This document shows positions 55,641 to 64,000 of a stretch of DNA of 64,000 nucleotides, in pieces. The stretch comes from Tretioscincus oriximinensis. Lineage: Eukaryota; Chordata; Lepidosauria; Squamata; Gymnophthalmidae. The notes beneath the pieces were generated by a model. It saw only the letters and a program-made list of their open reading frames with translations. It was not told where the DNA came from and did no database searches. Each line of letters opens with the position of its first letter. The first letter of the stretch is position 1. The stretch covers positions 1,153,421 through 1,217,420 of the forward strand of contig JAJVDF010000236.1 of the NCBI GenBank assembly GCA_022410635.1, given 5' to 3'. A program made the position numbers and the translations under genes.

Positions 55641-56370
55641 TAATGTTGTCTGTTTAGACTTTCAGGAGGCTTTTGATAGTTCCTCATTAAAGGCTCTTCA
55701 GTCATGCAATAAGAGGACAGATCTTGTCCTGGATTGGAAACTGGCTAAAAGGCAGACGGTAGTAATACGTGGACAGCTCTCTTGAGTGGGATGAGGTGAG
55801 GAATAACCCAGGGTTAGTACTGAGTCCTTTGCTTTTCAATATATTCATAAATGATCTGGATGACGGGGTAAACAGTGAGGAAGGCAAGTTTGCTGATGAC
55901 ACTAAACTGTTCAGGGAAATGAAAACTGAAAGTGATTCCAAGGAGCTCCAGAGGTGATCTGTTGAAATTGGGTGAGTGGGCAACAAAGTGGCAAATGCAC
56001 TTCAGTCTGAGCAAGGGCAAAGTCAATTTCTCCTATTCACTAACGGGCTTTCCGTGAGGGAGCAGGAAAGGATCAGAGTGTTGGTGGGCAGCCCAATGAA
56101 GCACAGACAGCAGTGAAAAAAAGCAAATTCCGTGTTGGGAATAATCAGGGAATTGCAAACACGTTAGATACGCCTATGGACACCAAAGCTGTAAATAGCT
56201 ACTAGGGTGGATCTTTTGAAACTGCCTCTGAGATGGAGCAACAGGTGGTACTCATGAAATACCATTTGCAGGGAGTGGAGAGCAGTTGAAGATGTTGCCC
56301 TTTTCTATTCAGACTGGGCAGGTGCAGTGGGTGGGGCAGAAGGGTGGGCTAGATGGGCTCCTCTGATGTT
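55640..56370 (+). mobile_element. CR1 ORF2 reverse-transcriptase fragment
   Basis: Plus-strand frame 55769-55957 reads 'LVLSPLLFNIFINDLDDGVN' and KFADDTKLF, the CR1 polymerase active site. Surrounding frames are broken; a 3' end follows near 56370. Confidence 0.8.
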
Positions 56371-56632
56371 CTAAAGCTACCCAGGCCCCTAGGCCCTCCC
56401 ACCTCTTCCGGAAGCCAATTCCTCTGGGTGAGAAGATACTTTCCTTTGTCTGTCCTCACTGTACTCCTGANATACCATTTGCAGGGAGTCAGGAACAGGA
56501 GCAGCATATTTTGCTTTCNTCTGTNCGGACTGCCCAGGTGCATCTGGTGGGCCTNTGTGTGACACAGAATGCTGGACTCGATGGGCTGCGGCCTGATCCA
56601 GGNTGGCTCTTCTGATGTTCTTATGTTCTATT
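56370..56632. mobile_element. Two further CR1 pieces, minus then plus
   Basis: The minus piece (about 56370-56460, 'gggtgagaagatactttcct') abuts a plus 3' end (56461-56632, 'gctggactcgatgggctgcg', 'tgatgttcttatgttct'). Confidence 0.65.
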
Positions 56633-56749
56633 GCATGACTGAAGAGCTTTTGAGAAGCCTTCGATGNGGGGCTTTAACCAAAGCCTTCCGGGAGTCCATG
56701 CAGGCAGGATCCGCTGGATCCCCTTTGTTTGCCAACACTCCCGAGGAAC

Positions 56750-57500
56750 CCGGGGCTCGCTTTGATTGCTGCCGCTCGCTAGATGGGGGCTCCATCAAAC
56801 CGCCCCCCCACCCCCCACCCCCGAGACCCTCTTCCCGCCCTGCCCGCCGTGCCCGGGAGGAATTGGGGGCTCCTGGCCTGGGCGCGGGGCTGTCGGGCAC
56901 TTTCAATGGAGCCCAATTCCAGCAGTTCCCCCTGGAGCGCCTCGAAGCCGCCCTCCTGCCGCGGACGGGGCCCAGTGGGGAACCCAAGGGGGGCTTCGAC
57001 CCTGCGCCCCCCGCCCGCCCGCCCGCCCGCCCGCCCAGTGGGGCCTGGCCTCTAGGCCTGGCTCGCCCCCTGCCCCTTGGGGACCACTTCTAGCAGGGCT
57101 CCCCCGTCCCGGGGGGAAGCGCCCCACGCCTCGCCGTGAGCCCCCAGGGCCGCAAGGAGCCCCCTTCCGAGGGAGCCCCCAACGCCCCACCCCCACCCCC
57201 CCGCACACCTCGCTCCGGCGGCGGCTCCTCTTCCGGCTCCCGCTCCGCATCCACTGCCTCCCTCAGGGCAGGCGGGCTGGGTTTCCGCGCGTGCGCACGA
57301 CGAGCGCCTCGGATGACAGAAGGTCGGGCAAAGGAGCGCCGCGGTTTCCCTCGTCACAGCGGCCCCTGCTGGCTGGGAGGTAGAAGGGTCAGGACAGGTG
57401 GAGCGGCCCGCCGGCCCGCCGCCACACGCACAGCCCTTGGGCTCAGGCGGGGGCTCCTCCGCACGCCGGTGTAGGCAGCGGCAGGCCCCACCTCCCCTCG
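56750..57500. promoter_or_regulatory. CpG island, probable promoter of the KRAB zinc-finger gene
   Basis: This is a dense GC- and CpG-rich block with a (gccc)n run at 57012-57043 and a TAFI-like 'gtttccgcgcgtgcgcac' segment containing the TGCGCA palindrome near 57290. It sits 1.4-2 kb upstream of the DUF3669 exon on the minus strand. A minus-strand frame here ends PEEEPPPERG at a phase-1 GTGTGC (about 57201), which would join the DUF3669 exon in phase, but no upstream ATG in that frame is visible. I therefore do not call exon 1. Confidence 0.65.
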
Positions 57501-57540
57501 CACAAGGGCGGCAGGTGCTCAGGGGAGGGAACGACCCAGC

Positions 57541-58440
57541 ACATAAGAACATAGAACATAAGAAGAGCCATCCTGGATCAGGCCACAGCCCACCTAGTCC
57601 AGCATTCTGTGTCACCCAGAGGCCCACCAGATGCACCTGGGCAGCCTGAACAGAGGAAAGCAAAATATGCTCCTGTTCATGACACCCTGCAAATGGTATT
57701 TCAAGAGTCCTGCCTGTTGCTCCATCCGGGAGCCGACATCCAGACAACTATCCTAGTATCCATTTATACCCTTAGTGTCCATAAACCTGTCTAGTCCTGT
57801 CTTGAAACTATCCAAGCTGTTAGCTACCACTACCTCTTCAGGAAGTAAATCCACAGGCCGATGACCCCCTTGTTGAAAAAATACTTTGTCTGTTCTCACT
57901 TTTCTACCCAACAGTTTTAAGGAGTGCCCNCTGGTCCTTGTGTTGTGTGAGAGAGAGAACATTTTTTCCTCTATTCACTCTGTCGATCCCATGCATGATT
58001 TTGTACACTTCAATCAGATCACCCCTCAAACGTCTCCTTTCGAGGCTGAAGAGGCCCAGACGTTGCAGCCTTGCTTCGTAAGGGATTCTGCTCCAGACCC
58101 TTGATCATTTTTGTTGCCCTTTTCTGCACCTTCTCCAGTTCCAAAATATCCCTCTTGAGATGTGGTGACCAGAATTGAACACAGGATTCNAAATGTGGCC
58201 TCACCACAGATTTATAAAGAGGCAAAACAACATTTGCTGACTTGTTTTCGATTCCTTTCCTAATTATCCCCAACATGGAATTTGCCTTTTTTGCTGCTGC
58301 TGCACACTGGGTTGACATNTTCATTGAATTGTCCACTAACACCCCAAGATCCTTTTCTTGCTCGGTCACAGAAAGCTTGGTTCCCATCAGGTGGTAGGAG
58401 GAGTTTGGGTTCTTTGCCCCAATATGCATGACCTGGCACT
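57541..58440 (-). mobile_element. CR1 LINE, ORF2 C-terminus and 3' end
   Basis: The 3' end at 57541 ('cataagaacatagaacataa') and a minus-strand frame 58459-58019 ('[20 protein letters not shown]', 'KGIENKSANVVLPLYKSVV') closely match the 27-kb copy. It is 5'-truncated at about 58440, where GC-rich unique sequence starts. Confidence 0.85.
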
Positions 58441-58565
58441 TGCTCCCCCAGGAGCCCACCAGTGGCCCCTCAAGCAGCAGCAGCAGCCGGGGGCGGACCC
58501 CTCGCCGGGTGCGGGAGCTGCTCTTGCAGCGCTGGGAGATAAACCCCCTTGTGGACGNCTAACGG
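58441..58565 (+). other. Exon-like segment with serine/arginine-rich reading frame
   Basis: A 'tgctcccccag' acceptor-like sequence is followed on the plus strand by a frame reading EPTSGPSSSSSSRGRTPRRV and RELLLQRWEINPLVD, then one N-containing codon and TAA. The codon choice is GC-rich and coding-like. I do not recognise the protein. It could be the last coding exon of a plus-strand gene or a retrocopy fragment cut by the CR1. Confidence 0.35.
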
Positions 58566-58742
58566 GGCTTTGCCCACCACGTTATTAAGGCGCCTGCACA
58601 CTTGAGGCAGCCGTATCGTCAGGATACGGACACGTGTAAAACCTGACTCGCCTCAAGAACTCCCACAGAGGCCATAAGCGTGGATCGTGAGGCAAGATCC
58701 AGGAGGTCCACNTGGGCCATGGAAGCCTCCTGAGCAGAGACG

Positions 58743-58886
58743 TCAAACTGGTGGCCCTCCAGATGTTCCTGAACCACAACTCCCAACATTCCATTTGGTT
58801 TAGCAGAGTGGAGTACAGTGCTGGGAGTGGAATGGAATGTTGGGAGTTGTGGTTCAGGAACATCTGGAGGGCCACCAGTTTGACAT
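58743..58886. mobile_element. Hairpin hAT-type MITE
   Basis: Arms of about 54 bases, 'gtcaaactggtggccctcca' onward and its reverse complement ending 'ggccaccagtttgacat', surround a loop of about 35 bases. The 'ccctccagatgtt' arm is typical of a hAT-derived element common in reptiles. Confidence 0.8.
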
Positions 58887-58956
58887 GCCTGCTCCTGAGC
58901 ACCCCTGTGCAGCAGGTTTTATTGACTCCAAGGCAGAAGGCGTGTGCAGGAAGTGA

Positions 58957-58964
58957 CGTCAGAA
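58957..58964. promoter_or_regulatory. Consensus CRE palindrome
   Basis: The octamer TGACGTCA occurs once in a GC-rich stretch, within 'gaagtgacgtcagaaa'. It matches the CREB/ATF site; no promoter is otherwise shown. Confidence 0.35.
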
Positions 58965-59292
58965 AGGGGGAGTCCCGAAGGGGTGGTTTGGGGCGGACCG
59001 GAGGCGGGTCCAGGTTGTGACCCCTGTGTGACGCGTCTCCCTCCTCCCGAGGGGGGCAGCCTGTGTCAGGAAGGATCCAAATATGGGTAAGGTTTGAGCC
59101 ATACAAGGTTGACCCTTTAGGCTTCCAGGACCTGGGACCTGTCNCTCACCCCAAGGTAGAANGATGGGCAAAAGGCTTCCTCTGGCCCTTTTGAGGCAAT
59201 TGACTCCTGCTATTAATCCGGGGCTTCAGATACAATAGGGGCCCTTTGGAGCAAGAGGCTAAGGAGTGATACTCAATGGGACCTGCTCCAGG

Positions 59293-59456
59293 GCAGGAAC
59301 ATAAGAACATAAGAACATAAGAAGAGCCATACTGGATCAGGCCACAGCCCATCGAGTCCAGCATTCTGTGTCACACAGAGGCCCACCAGATGCACCTGGG
59401 CAGTCCGAACAGAGGAAAGCAAAATATGCTGCTCCTGTTCGTGACTCCCTGCAAAT
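59293..59456 (-). mobile_element. CR1 3' end, short
   Basis: The terminus 'cataagaacataagaacata' followed by 'cactggatcaggcc'-type sequence and 'cagaggcccaccagatgcac' ends abruptly at 59456. A 5'-truncated insertion. Confidence 0.8.
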
Positions 59457-60361
59457 GGAAGAGAGAGATTAGCTCCCTTGCAGCACCCTGGAGTGGCAAT
59501 TTTTCCCAAAAGTTTACATCCAAGCGGCCTGGCCTTCTGGGGACCAATTCTTGTATATATTTATATCAAATATATTAATGCCAATTAATATATCACGTAC
59601 GGTGAACCCCGACAGTGACCAGATTGCAACCATCCTCTGCTACTTGGGTGAGAATCACAAACAAGCGTATCCTGATCTCAGCGCATTCGCACACTACAGC
59701 CCGGGGGCCACGTGGGGCCTGCCCAGGACCTTTATCCAGCCCTCAACAGCACCAGCTGCTTCCTTCCCTCCTTTCTTTCCTGAGCTCCCTCTCTCTTTCC
59801 CTTCTTTCCTACCCCTCTTCCTCCTCCCTTCCTGGCTGCAGCCTCTTCAGCTGCCTCTAGAAGAGGAACGGGGATTCAGCTAAGGTACATGCAGGGTTCA
59901 TAGGAGTCTGTTCATGGTGTTTTTTTTAAAACTATAGTCCGGCCCTCCGGCATCTGAGGAACAGTAAACTGGCCCCGTTTAAAATGTTTGAGGACCCCTG
60001 GTGTAGACTGCAGAGCCTGCCAAAGCGTACACTGGCCCAATTGGCCCTGGGCAATCCCAGGCAGGAGGAGGGAAAACCTTCTCCTGTTCTCAACTCTTGG
60101 AATAGGGACTTGGCATCCACATGCTAGTGTAGACTGTGGCAGGCCACGAATGGGGCCAGGCGCAGTCTACACTGGCTTGTGGATGAGCCAAATAGGGCCT
60201 GCCATAGCCTACACTGGCTACACTTGCCTTCTCCTTCTGCTTGAGATGTCCAAGGGTACGATGGTGGGCCGCTGGCTGAGAAAGAAGGCTGGACGAGATG
60301 TGCTCTGGCCCCCTTCAGCAGGGCTCTTTTGTTCGAGGTGCCTGCTGCTCCTAGGGTTGCC
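59457..60361. other. Mixed unassigned sequence with weak CR1-like pieces
   Basis: A C/T-rich tract lies at 59755-59850. CR1-like words ('tagtgtagactgtggcaggc', 'cagcagggctctttt') occur at 59990-60340. No gene is seen. Confidence 0.4.
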
Positions 60362-60455
60362 ATAAGAACATAAGAACATAGGAAGAGCCATACTGGATCA
60401 GGCCACAGCCCATCAAGTCCAGCATTCTGTGTCACACAGAGGCCCACCAGNTGCA
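60362..60455 (-). mobile_element. CR1 3' end, very short
   Basis: 'cataagaacataagaacata' followed by 'cacagcccatcaagtccagc', truncated after about 90 bases. Confidence 0.75.
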
Positions 60456-61370
60456 ACAGAGCAGAGCAATGTNCCTTTAATGGGTGAGGTCCTAGGGAGA
60501 GGGGCTTTATTAGTGGTTGCTCCAGGCTTTATAAAAACACCTACCAATTTTTTCTCTGCTACATGTCCATTGAAGCCGCGTTGATCTTATGGCTGCCCCA
60601 GATGCTGCTCCTGGTCATTGCTTGAAACGTCTTGTCTTCCAGAGGGCAGGATGCAGAAGAAAGTTTGCTTGGATTGATGGGCACTGCCTGCCTGCTGCTG
60701 CTGCTGATTATGGCCAAAAAGGAAAGCACAAAGAAGTGCCAGCATCCAAAACGTTTAAAATAAAGACTACAAATGTAAAAAGTGGCACCTTGGGTCCTAT
60801 GTGGTGAACCTGGCAACAAGGCAAAAAAAGTATTGGTCAGGGATCCATAAACACGTGTCTAGAATTTGTAAGCCAGAGTTTCATTTACAGGGTTTGATGA
60901 GCAAAGCCCTGAGAGAACATTAAGGTGATGCTACACTCCGAGTATAGCTGTAGGCCTTGTCTCTGCTCAGAGATGCAAAGACGATACTGTTTTAATATGT
61001 CAATCTTGTATTTTTTGCTTTTATTGTTGGTTGCCCAGAAATCTTCAGGCAAATACAAACAGAAATAAATGAAGAAGGAATTCCTTGACAGACGACGGGC
61101 TTACTAAGCTGATGGACTCATTTAATAGCGTTGGATATCTTTTCTAGGAACTGAAAAGGTTTTATAGATTTTTGTCAAAGAAACGGATGGTGAACTAATT
61201 AGAGGCATTGAAGATTAAAAAGAAAAGCATCAATGTGGACTGGCCAATAGAGGAATTTATGAAGAGATAAAATGTCATACTTGGCCAAACGTATAAAGGA
61301 GACGGAGCAGAAGAAGGGAATGTCAACAAACTACTGTTCTGATTTCCCTGGGTTTTCTTTGGTCGATGAA
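60456..61370. other. Unassigned stretch
   Basis: I see no exon, RNA gene or repeat that I can support. Confidence 0.3.
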
Positions 61371-61650
61371 ATTCACTTCCAGAAGAGGTGGTGGTAGCTA
61401 GCAGCCTGGATAGCTATAAGATAGGATGAGACAAATTCATGCAGGCCAAGTGTATCAGTATCTACTAGGATGGATGTCTTGATGCTGCTTTGGGGATGGA
61501 ATAACAGGCAGGATTCCTGAAATGCCATTTGCAGGGAGTGGTGGACAGGTGGGCCAGAGTAGGCTATGGCAGGCAGCTGATCCCTATTCCAAGGTGGTTT
61601 GGCCTTCTCCTTCTGCTTGAGGTGCCAGGGGCAACCGGTGGGCCAATTTC
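61371..61650 (+). mobile_element. CR1 3' fragment
   Basis: 'aattcacttccagaagaggt' through 'ggaataacaggcaggattcc' and 'cttctgcttgaggtgccagg' follow the plus-strand CR1 end. Confidence 0.65.
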
Positions 61651-61784
61651 CAATGAAATAGATGAGTCAATCCGGGTACAGAAAATCAAGCAAAGGGGTC
61701 ATTTAGCAGAGCCTAACAAGAAAAGGGTAGGAAGCGTGAAATTCTATAGATCATTCTACTTCTTCAGACACACGATTCATTTTT

Positions 61785-61870
61785 TGGCATCTGAAGAAGT
61801 AGACTTGTCTACAGAAGTTCCTGCTGCCTGCCTTTTTCTTGTTAGTCTCTCAAATGCTAGAAGGTCCCCT
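61785..61870 (+). mobile_element. Foldback/MITE-type repeat, divergent copy
   Basis: 'gcatctgaagaagtagactt' and 'cttgttagtctctcaaatgc' match the repeat at 22306. Confidence 0.6.
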
Positions 61871-61999
61871 TGCAAGCTTTGGTAGACCACTGTGCGAGAC
61901 AAAGTCTCGTCTAGATGGGCTCTGGCCTCATTGTTCTCCTCTGAAGAAGTTCAATTAGAGTAATAGAATAGTGGTGTTGGGACTTTCAGGGTCATGGGT

Positions 62000-62755
62000 C
62001 GGGGGGAGGAGGGTCAGGGGGGAGGAGCTTGCTGGTGGAGTCAGAGGGAGGAGCTAGCAAACCAGCTAGCAAACCAGCTCAGTCACTTCCTCTTTCCAGC
62101 CCAAGGAAGAAGGGCAGAAAATCACCAGGAGAGAGTCCCTGGAGTTTTGGGAATTTTAAAAAGTTTAAAAAGCAGGTTTTTTTCCCTGCAAAAACAAGCC
62201 CCAGAGGGGGGGGGGGAGGAGCTTGCTGGTGGAGTCAGAGGGAGGAGCTAGCAAACCAGCTCAGTCACTTCCTCTTTCCAGCCCAAGGAAGAAGGGCAGA
62301 AAATTGCCAGGAGAGAGGCCCTGGAGTTTTGGGAATTTTAAAAAACTGTGCGCCTAGCAGCGCATGAACTTCTCCAGCTAAACTAAAAGACAATTCTATT
62401 TAGATTTTATATATATTATTTTAAAATACGAACCAATAATAATAATAAAACCCCAGTTCAGTTGTTACAACTGAGTACGGTATATAAATGTTATATAACT
62501 ACTAAAAAAAGAGTAAAATTAAAACAAAACTAGTTGGGTTGTTTACTTTAAAAAAACAAAACAAAACAAATTAAATTATATCAAATAGAGGGGTTTTTAG
62601 AAAAACAAACAAAATTTTTTAATATATTGAAAGAAAATTCATTTCATAACATATAGTTTTGCTAAAAATATCTTAGATTATAACCATAACTAAAGGCTCT
62701 TCAAACAGAGAAAAAAATTTAATAGTATTAAAAGTAAATTATAAATATATTAGGA
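62000..62755 (+). promoter_or_regulatory. CR1 5' leader with duplicated unit
   Basis: A unit of 194 bp starting 'ggaggagcttgctggtggag' at 62021 is repeated from 62215, with minor length changes, ending near 62345. An AT-rich stretch leads to the ORF1 start at 62756. Such 5' repeats commonly act as internal promoters in LINEs; here that is inferred from position. Confidence 0.65.
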
Positions 62756-63664
62756 ATGAAGGTAGAGAGCCAGCAGGGGGAAGGGGGCTTTCCAGTGTTT
62801 TGCACTGAGTGTCAGATGTATGACTATCTACCTGCTGGTGAGAAGTCCTGGGTGAGTGTTTGGTGCAAGGAGCTCCTGGCTCTCAGGGGACGCGTTTCTT
62901 CCCTTGAGGCCAAGGTTGCTGACCTGGAGAAGCAGAGAGACAGGAATAGGTGTCAGGACGAGACTTCCAGGGATGCCGTAGGAGCATCCCACTCCCGGGA
63001 ATGCAGCCCTCCAGTGGCCTTGGAGAACGGGGGTCTCAGGCAGAGGGGACATCAGAGCAAAGAAGAGGGACAGCTTCCCTCAGTGGGGACCCCTTCCTTA
63101 GAAGATGTGCCAGTATCCTCTTGCACCGAGGATCGTCCTCCACTGGTGGAGGGCGGGGGGCTTCTTGTAGTGGGNGATTCGATTGTCAGGCATATTGAGA
63201 GGAGGGTGTGCGATGGGCGANATGACCGCATGGTAACTTGCCTGCTGGGTGCAAAGGTTGCGGACATCACGCTACATCTAGACAGGCTGTTAGGCAGTGC
63301 TGGGGTGGAGCCAGGTGTTGTGGTACATGTTGGTACCAACGACATTGGGAAAGCCAAGCGGGGAGTCCTGGAAGCCAAATTTAGGTTGCTAGGTAGAAGA
63401 TTGAAATCCAGGACCTCCAAGGTAGCATTTTCTGAAATGCTACCTGTTCCACGTGCAGGACCAGCCAGGCAGGCAGAGATTAGAAGCTTCAATGCGTGGA
63501 TGAGGCTGTGGTGTCGTGAGGAAGGATTTAGATTTGTCAGGAACTGGGGGACATTTTGGGACAGGCCATACCTGTACAAAAGGGACGGGTTGCACTTGAA
63601 CCAAGATGGAACCAGACTGCTGGCGCTTAATATTAAAAAGGTTGCAGAGCAGCTTTTAAACTGA
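62756..63664 (+). CDS. CR1 ORF1 protein (zinc ribbon, coiled coil, SGNH esterase)
   Basis: A 302-residue open frame. A Cys-rich start (CTEC at 16-19, Cys37) is followed by a short coiled coil (about 40-62), a variable Ser/Pro/Glu linker, and an SGNH-hydrolase-like domain: DSIV at 141-144, preceded by an N-containing codon that is probably the Gly of GDS, GTND at 193-196, and DGLH at 277-280. This is the architecture known for CR1 ORF1, an RNA-binding and esterase protein of the LINE particle. Two Ns give X residues. The frame is intact, unlike the copy at 7.1 kb, so this element is young. Confidence 0.9.
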   Translation: MKVESQQGEGGFPVFCTECQMYDYLPAGEKSWVSVWCKELLALRGRVSSLEAKVADLEKQRDRNRCQDETSRDAVGASHSRECSPPVALENGGLRQRGHQSKEEGQLPSVGTPSLEDVPVSSCTEDRPPLVEGGGLLVVXDSIVRHIERRVCDGRXDRMVTCLLGAKVADITLHLDRLLGSAGVEPGVVVHVGTNDIGKAKRGVLEAKFRLLGRRLKSRTSKVAFSEMLPVPRAGPARQAEIRSFNAWMRLWCREEGFRFVRNWGTFWDRPYLYKRDGLHLNQDGTRLLALNIKKVAEQLLN

Positions 63665-63829
63665 TATCTGGGGGAAAGCCGACAGGAGCTGGGCAGCATC
63701 CGGTTCGAGATAGTGTAAATGTAAATGCAATTGCTGAGGAACAGAATTATGCAGATAATATAGTANCGGAAGGAGAACCTGGATGTAGTATTCAAGCAAA
63801 AATCTGTAATGAGCAAACTGTGGTTTCTC

Positions 63830-63970
63830 ACAAATTTATAGGGCATAACTTGCACAGGAGAAGGGCATATAAATGCCTGTATGCAAATGCCAGAAGCCTC
63901 CGAGCAAAAATAGGGGAGTTGGAATGNTTAGTGATTGACAATAATGTCGATATTATTGGCATAACTGATT
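63830..63970 (+). pseudogene. CR1 ORF2 start, endonuclease N-terminus, truncated
   Basis: After ORF1 the plus strand reads 'YKCLYANARSLRAKIGELE' and 'VIDNNVDIIGITD', the beginning of the CR1 apurinic-type endonuclease. It stops being CR1-like at about 63970. Confidence 0.75.
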
Positions 63971-64000
63971 ATCTAGATCCTTGTCAATCCGGCTTCAGGG
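63971..64000 (+). mobile_element. L2-like reverse-transcriptase fragment at the window edge
   Basis: The last bases read LDPCQSGFR, the start of the L2-type QSGFRPG reverse-transcriptase block, directly after the CR1 endonuclease. The window ends here. Confidence 0.45.

Noticed and set aside
56569..57747. Long frames on both strands across the right CpG island
   Set aside because: GC-driven open frames of Pro/Ala/Gly/Arg. One minus-strand frame ends at a phase-1 donor but has no start codon, so exon 1 is not called.
1..64000. CRISPR array, operons, bacterial genes
   Set aside because: The sequence is vertebrate; the regular repeats found are transposons and tandem duplications, with no spaced short direct repeats.

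Overview
This is vertebrate nuclear DNA, almost certainly from a non-avian reptile. The evidence is very many CR1 LINE fragments in both orientations, L2 and probable L1 pieces, a tRNA-headed CORE-SINE with a 'cctgagaccttcgggtat' style tail, three DIRS-type tyrosine-recombinase retrotransposons, pogo/Tigger DNA transposons with intact transposases, and hAT elements. A lepidosaur (lizard, snake or tuatara) fits best, but this is an inference from repeat content. Scattered single N bases break some reading frames.

The host gene content is sparse. The clearest gene is a minus-strand KRAB zinc-finger gene of the DUF3669/KRAB type (relatives of ZNF777, ZNF282, ZNF398 and ZNF212). I reconstructed it from splice sites and phases, from right to left: a probable CpG-island promoter (about 56.75-57.5 kb); a DUF3669 exon (55403-55045); a canonical 127-bp KRAB-A exon (54470-54344); a conserved linker exon (49012-48896); an array of two alternating small exon types, here named S (47.6, 37.9, 35.6, 31.3 kb) and E (47.3, 38.6, 36.7, 30.6 kb); and a terminal C2H2 exon (5946-5213). 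Every join is phase 1 from the KRAB-A donor onward, so all combinations of S and E exons keep the frame. The array arose by repeated duplication of a block of about 1-2 kb, each block carrying the same non-coding flank. A second CpG island near 1 kb holds a possible first exon of another minus-strand gene that leaves the window on the left.

Layout: 1-1.1 kb CpG island; 1.6-4.4 kb CR1 pieces and a 92-bp-arm inverted repeat; 5.2-5.9 kb zinc-finger exon; 7-13.3 kb one old CR1 interrupted by a retrovirus-like insert, a long AT-rich palindrome and a hAT element with a visible 8-bp target duplication; 13.3-19.7 kb DIRS copy C, split by a complete Tigger-like element; 20.7-21.2 kb a broken unidentified basic protein; 21.5-24 kb CR1; 24.5-26.5 kb a second pogo-like element; 27-29 kb the best CR1 reverse-transcriptase fragment plus L2; 29.8-38.8 kb exon-array blocks 1-4 with later insertions; 39.1-44.9 kb DIRS copy B; 46.8-48.5 kb block 5; 49.1-54.3 kb DIRS copy A, which fills one intron of the zinc-finger gene; 55-57.5 kb DUF3669 exon and CpG island; 57.5-61.9 kb mixed repeats; 62-64 kb the 5' part of a relatively young CR1 with a duplicated 5' leader, an open ORF1 and an abrupt junction to L2-like sequence at the window edge.

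The most interesting system is the duplicated symmetric-exon array between the KRAB and zinc-finger parts of one gene. Each E exon carries an acidic segment with a sumoylation-type psi-K-x-E motif, so exon number and splicing could set how many such motifs the protein carries. That functional reading is inference; the exon structures and splice sites are read directly from the sequence.
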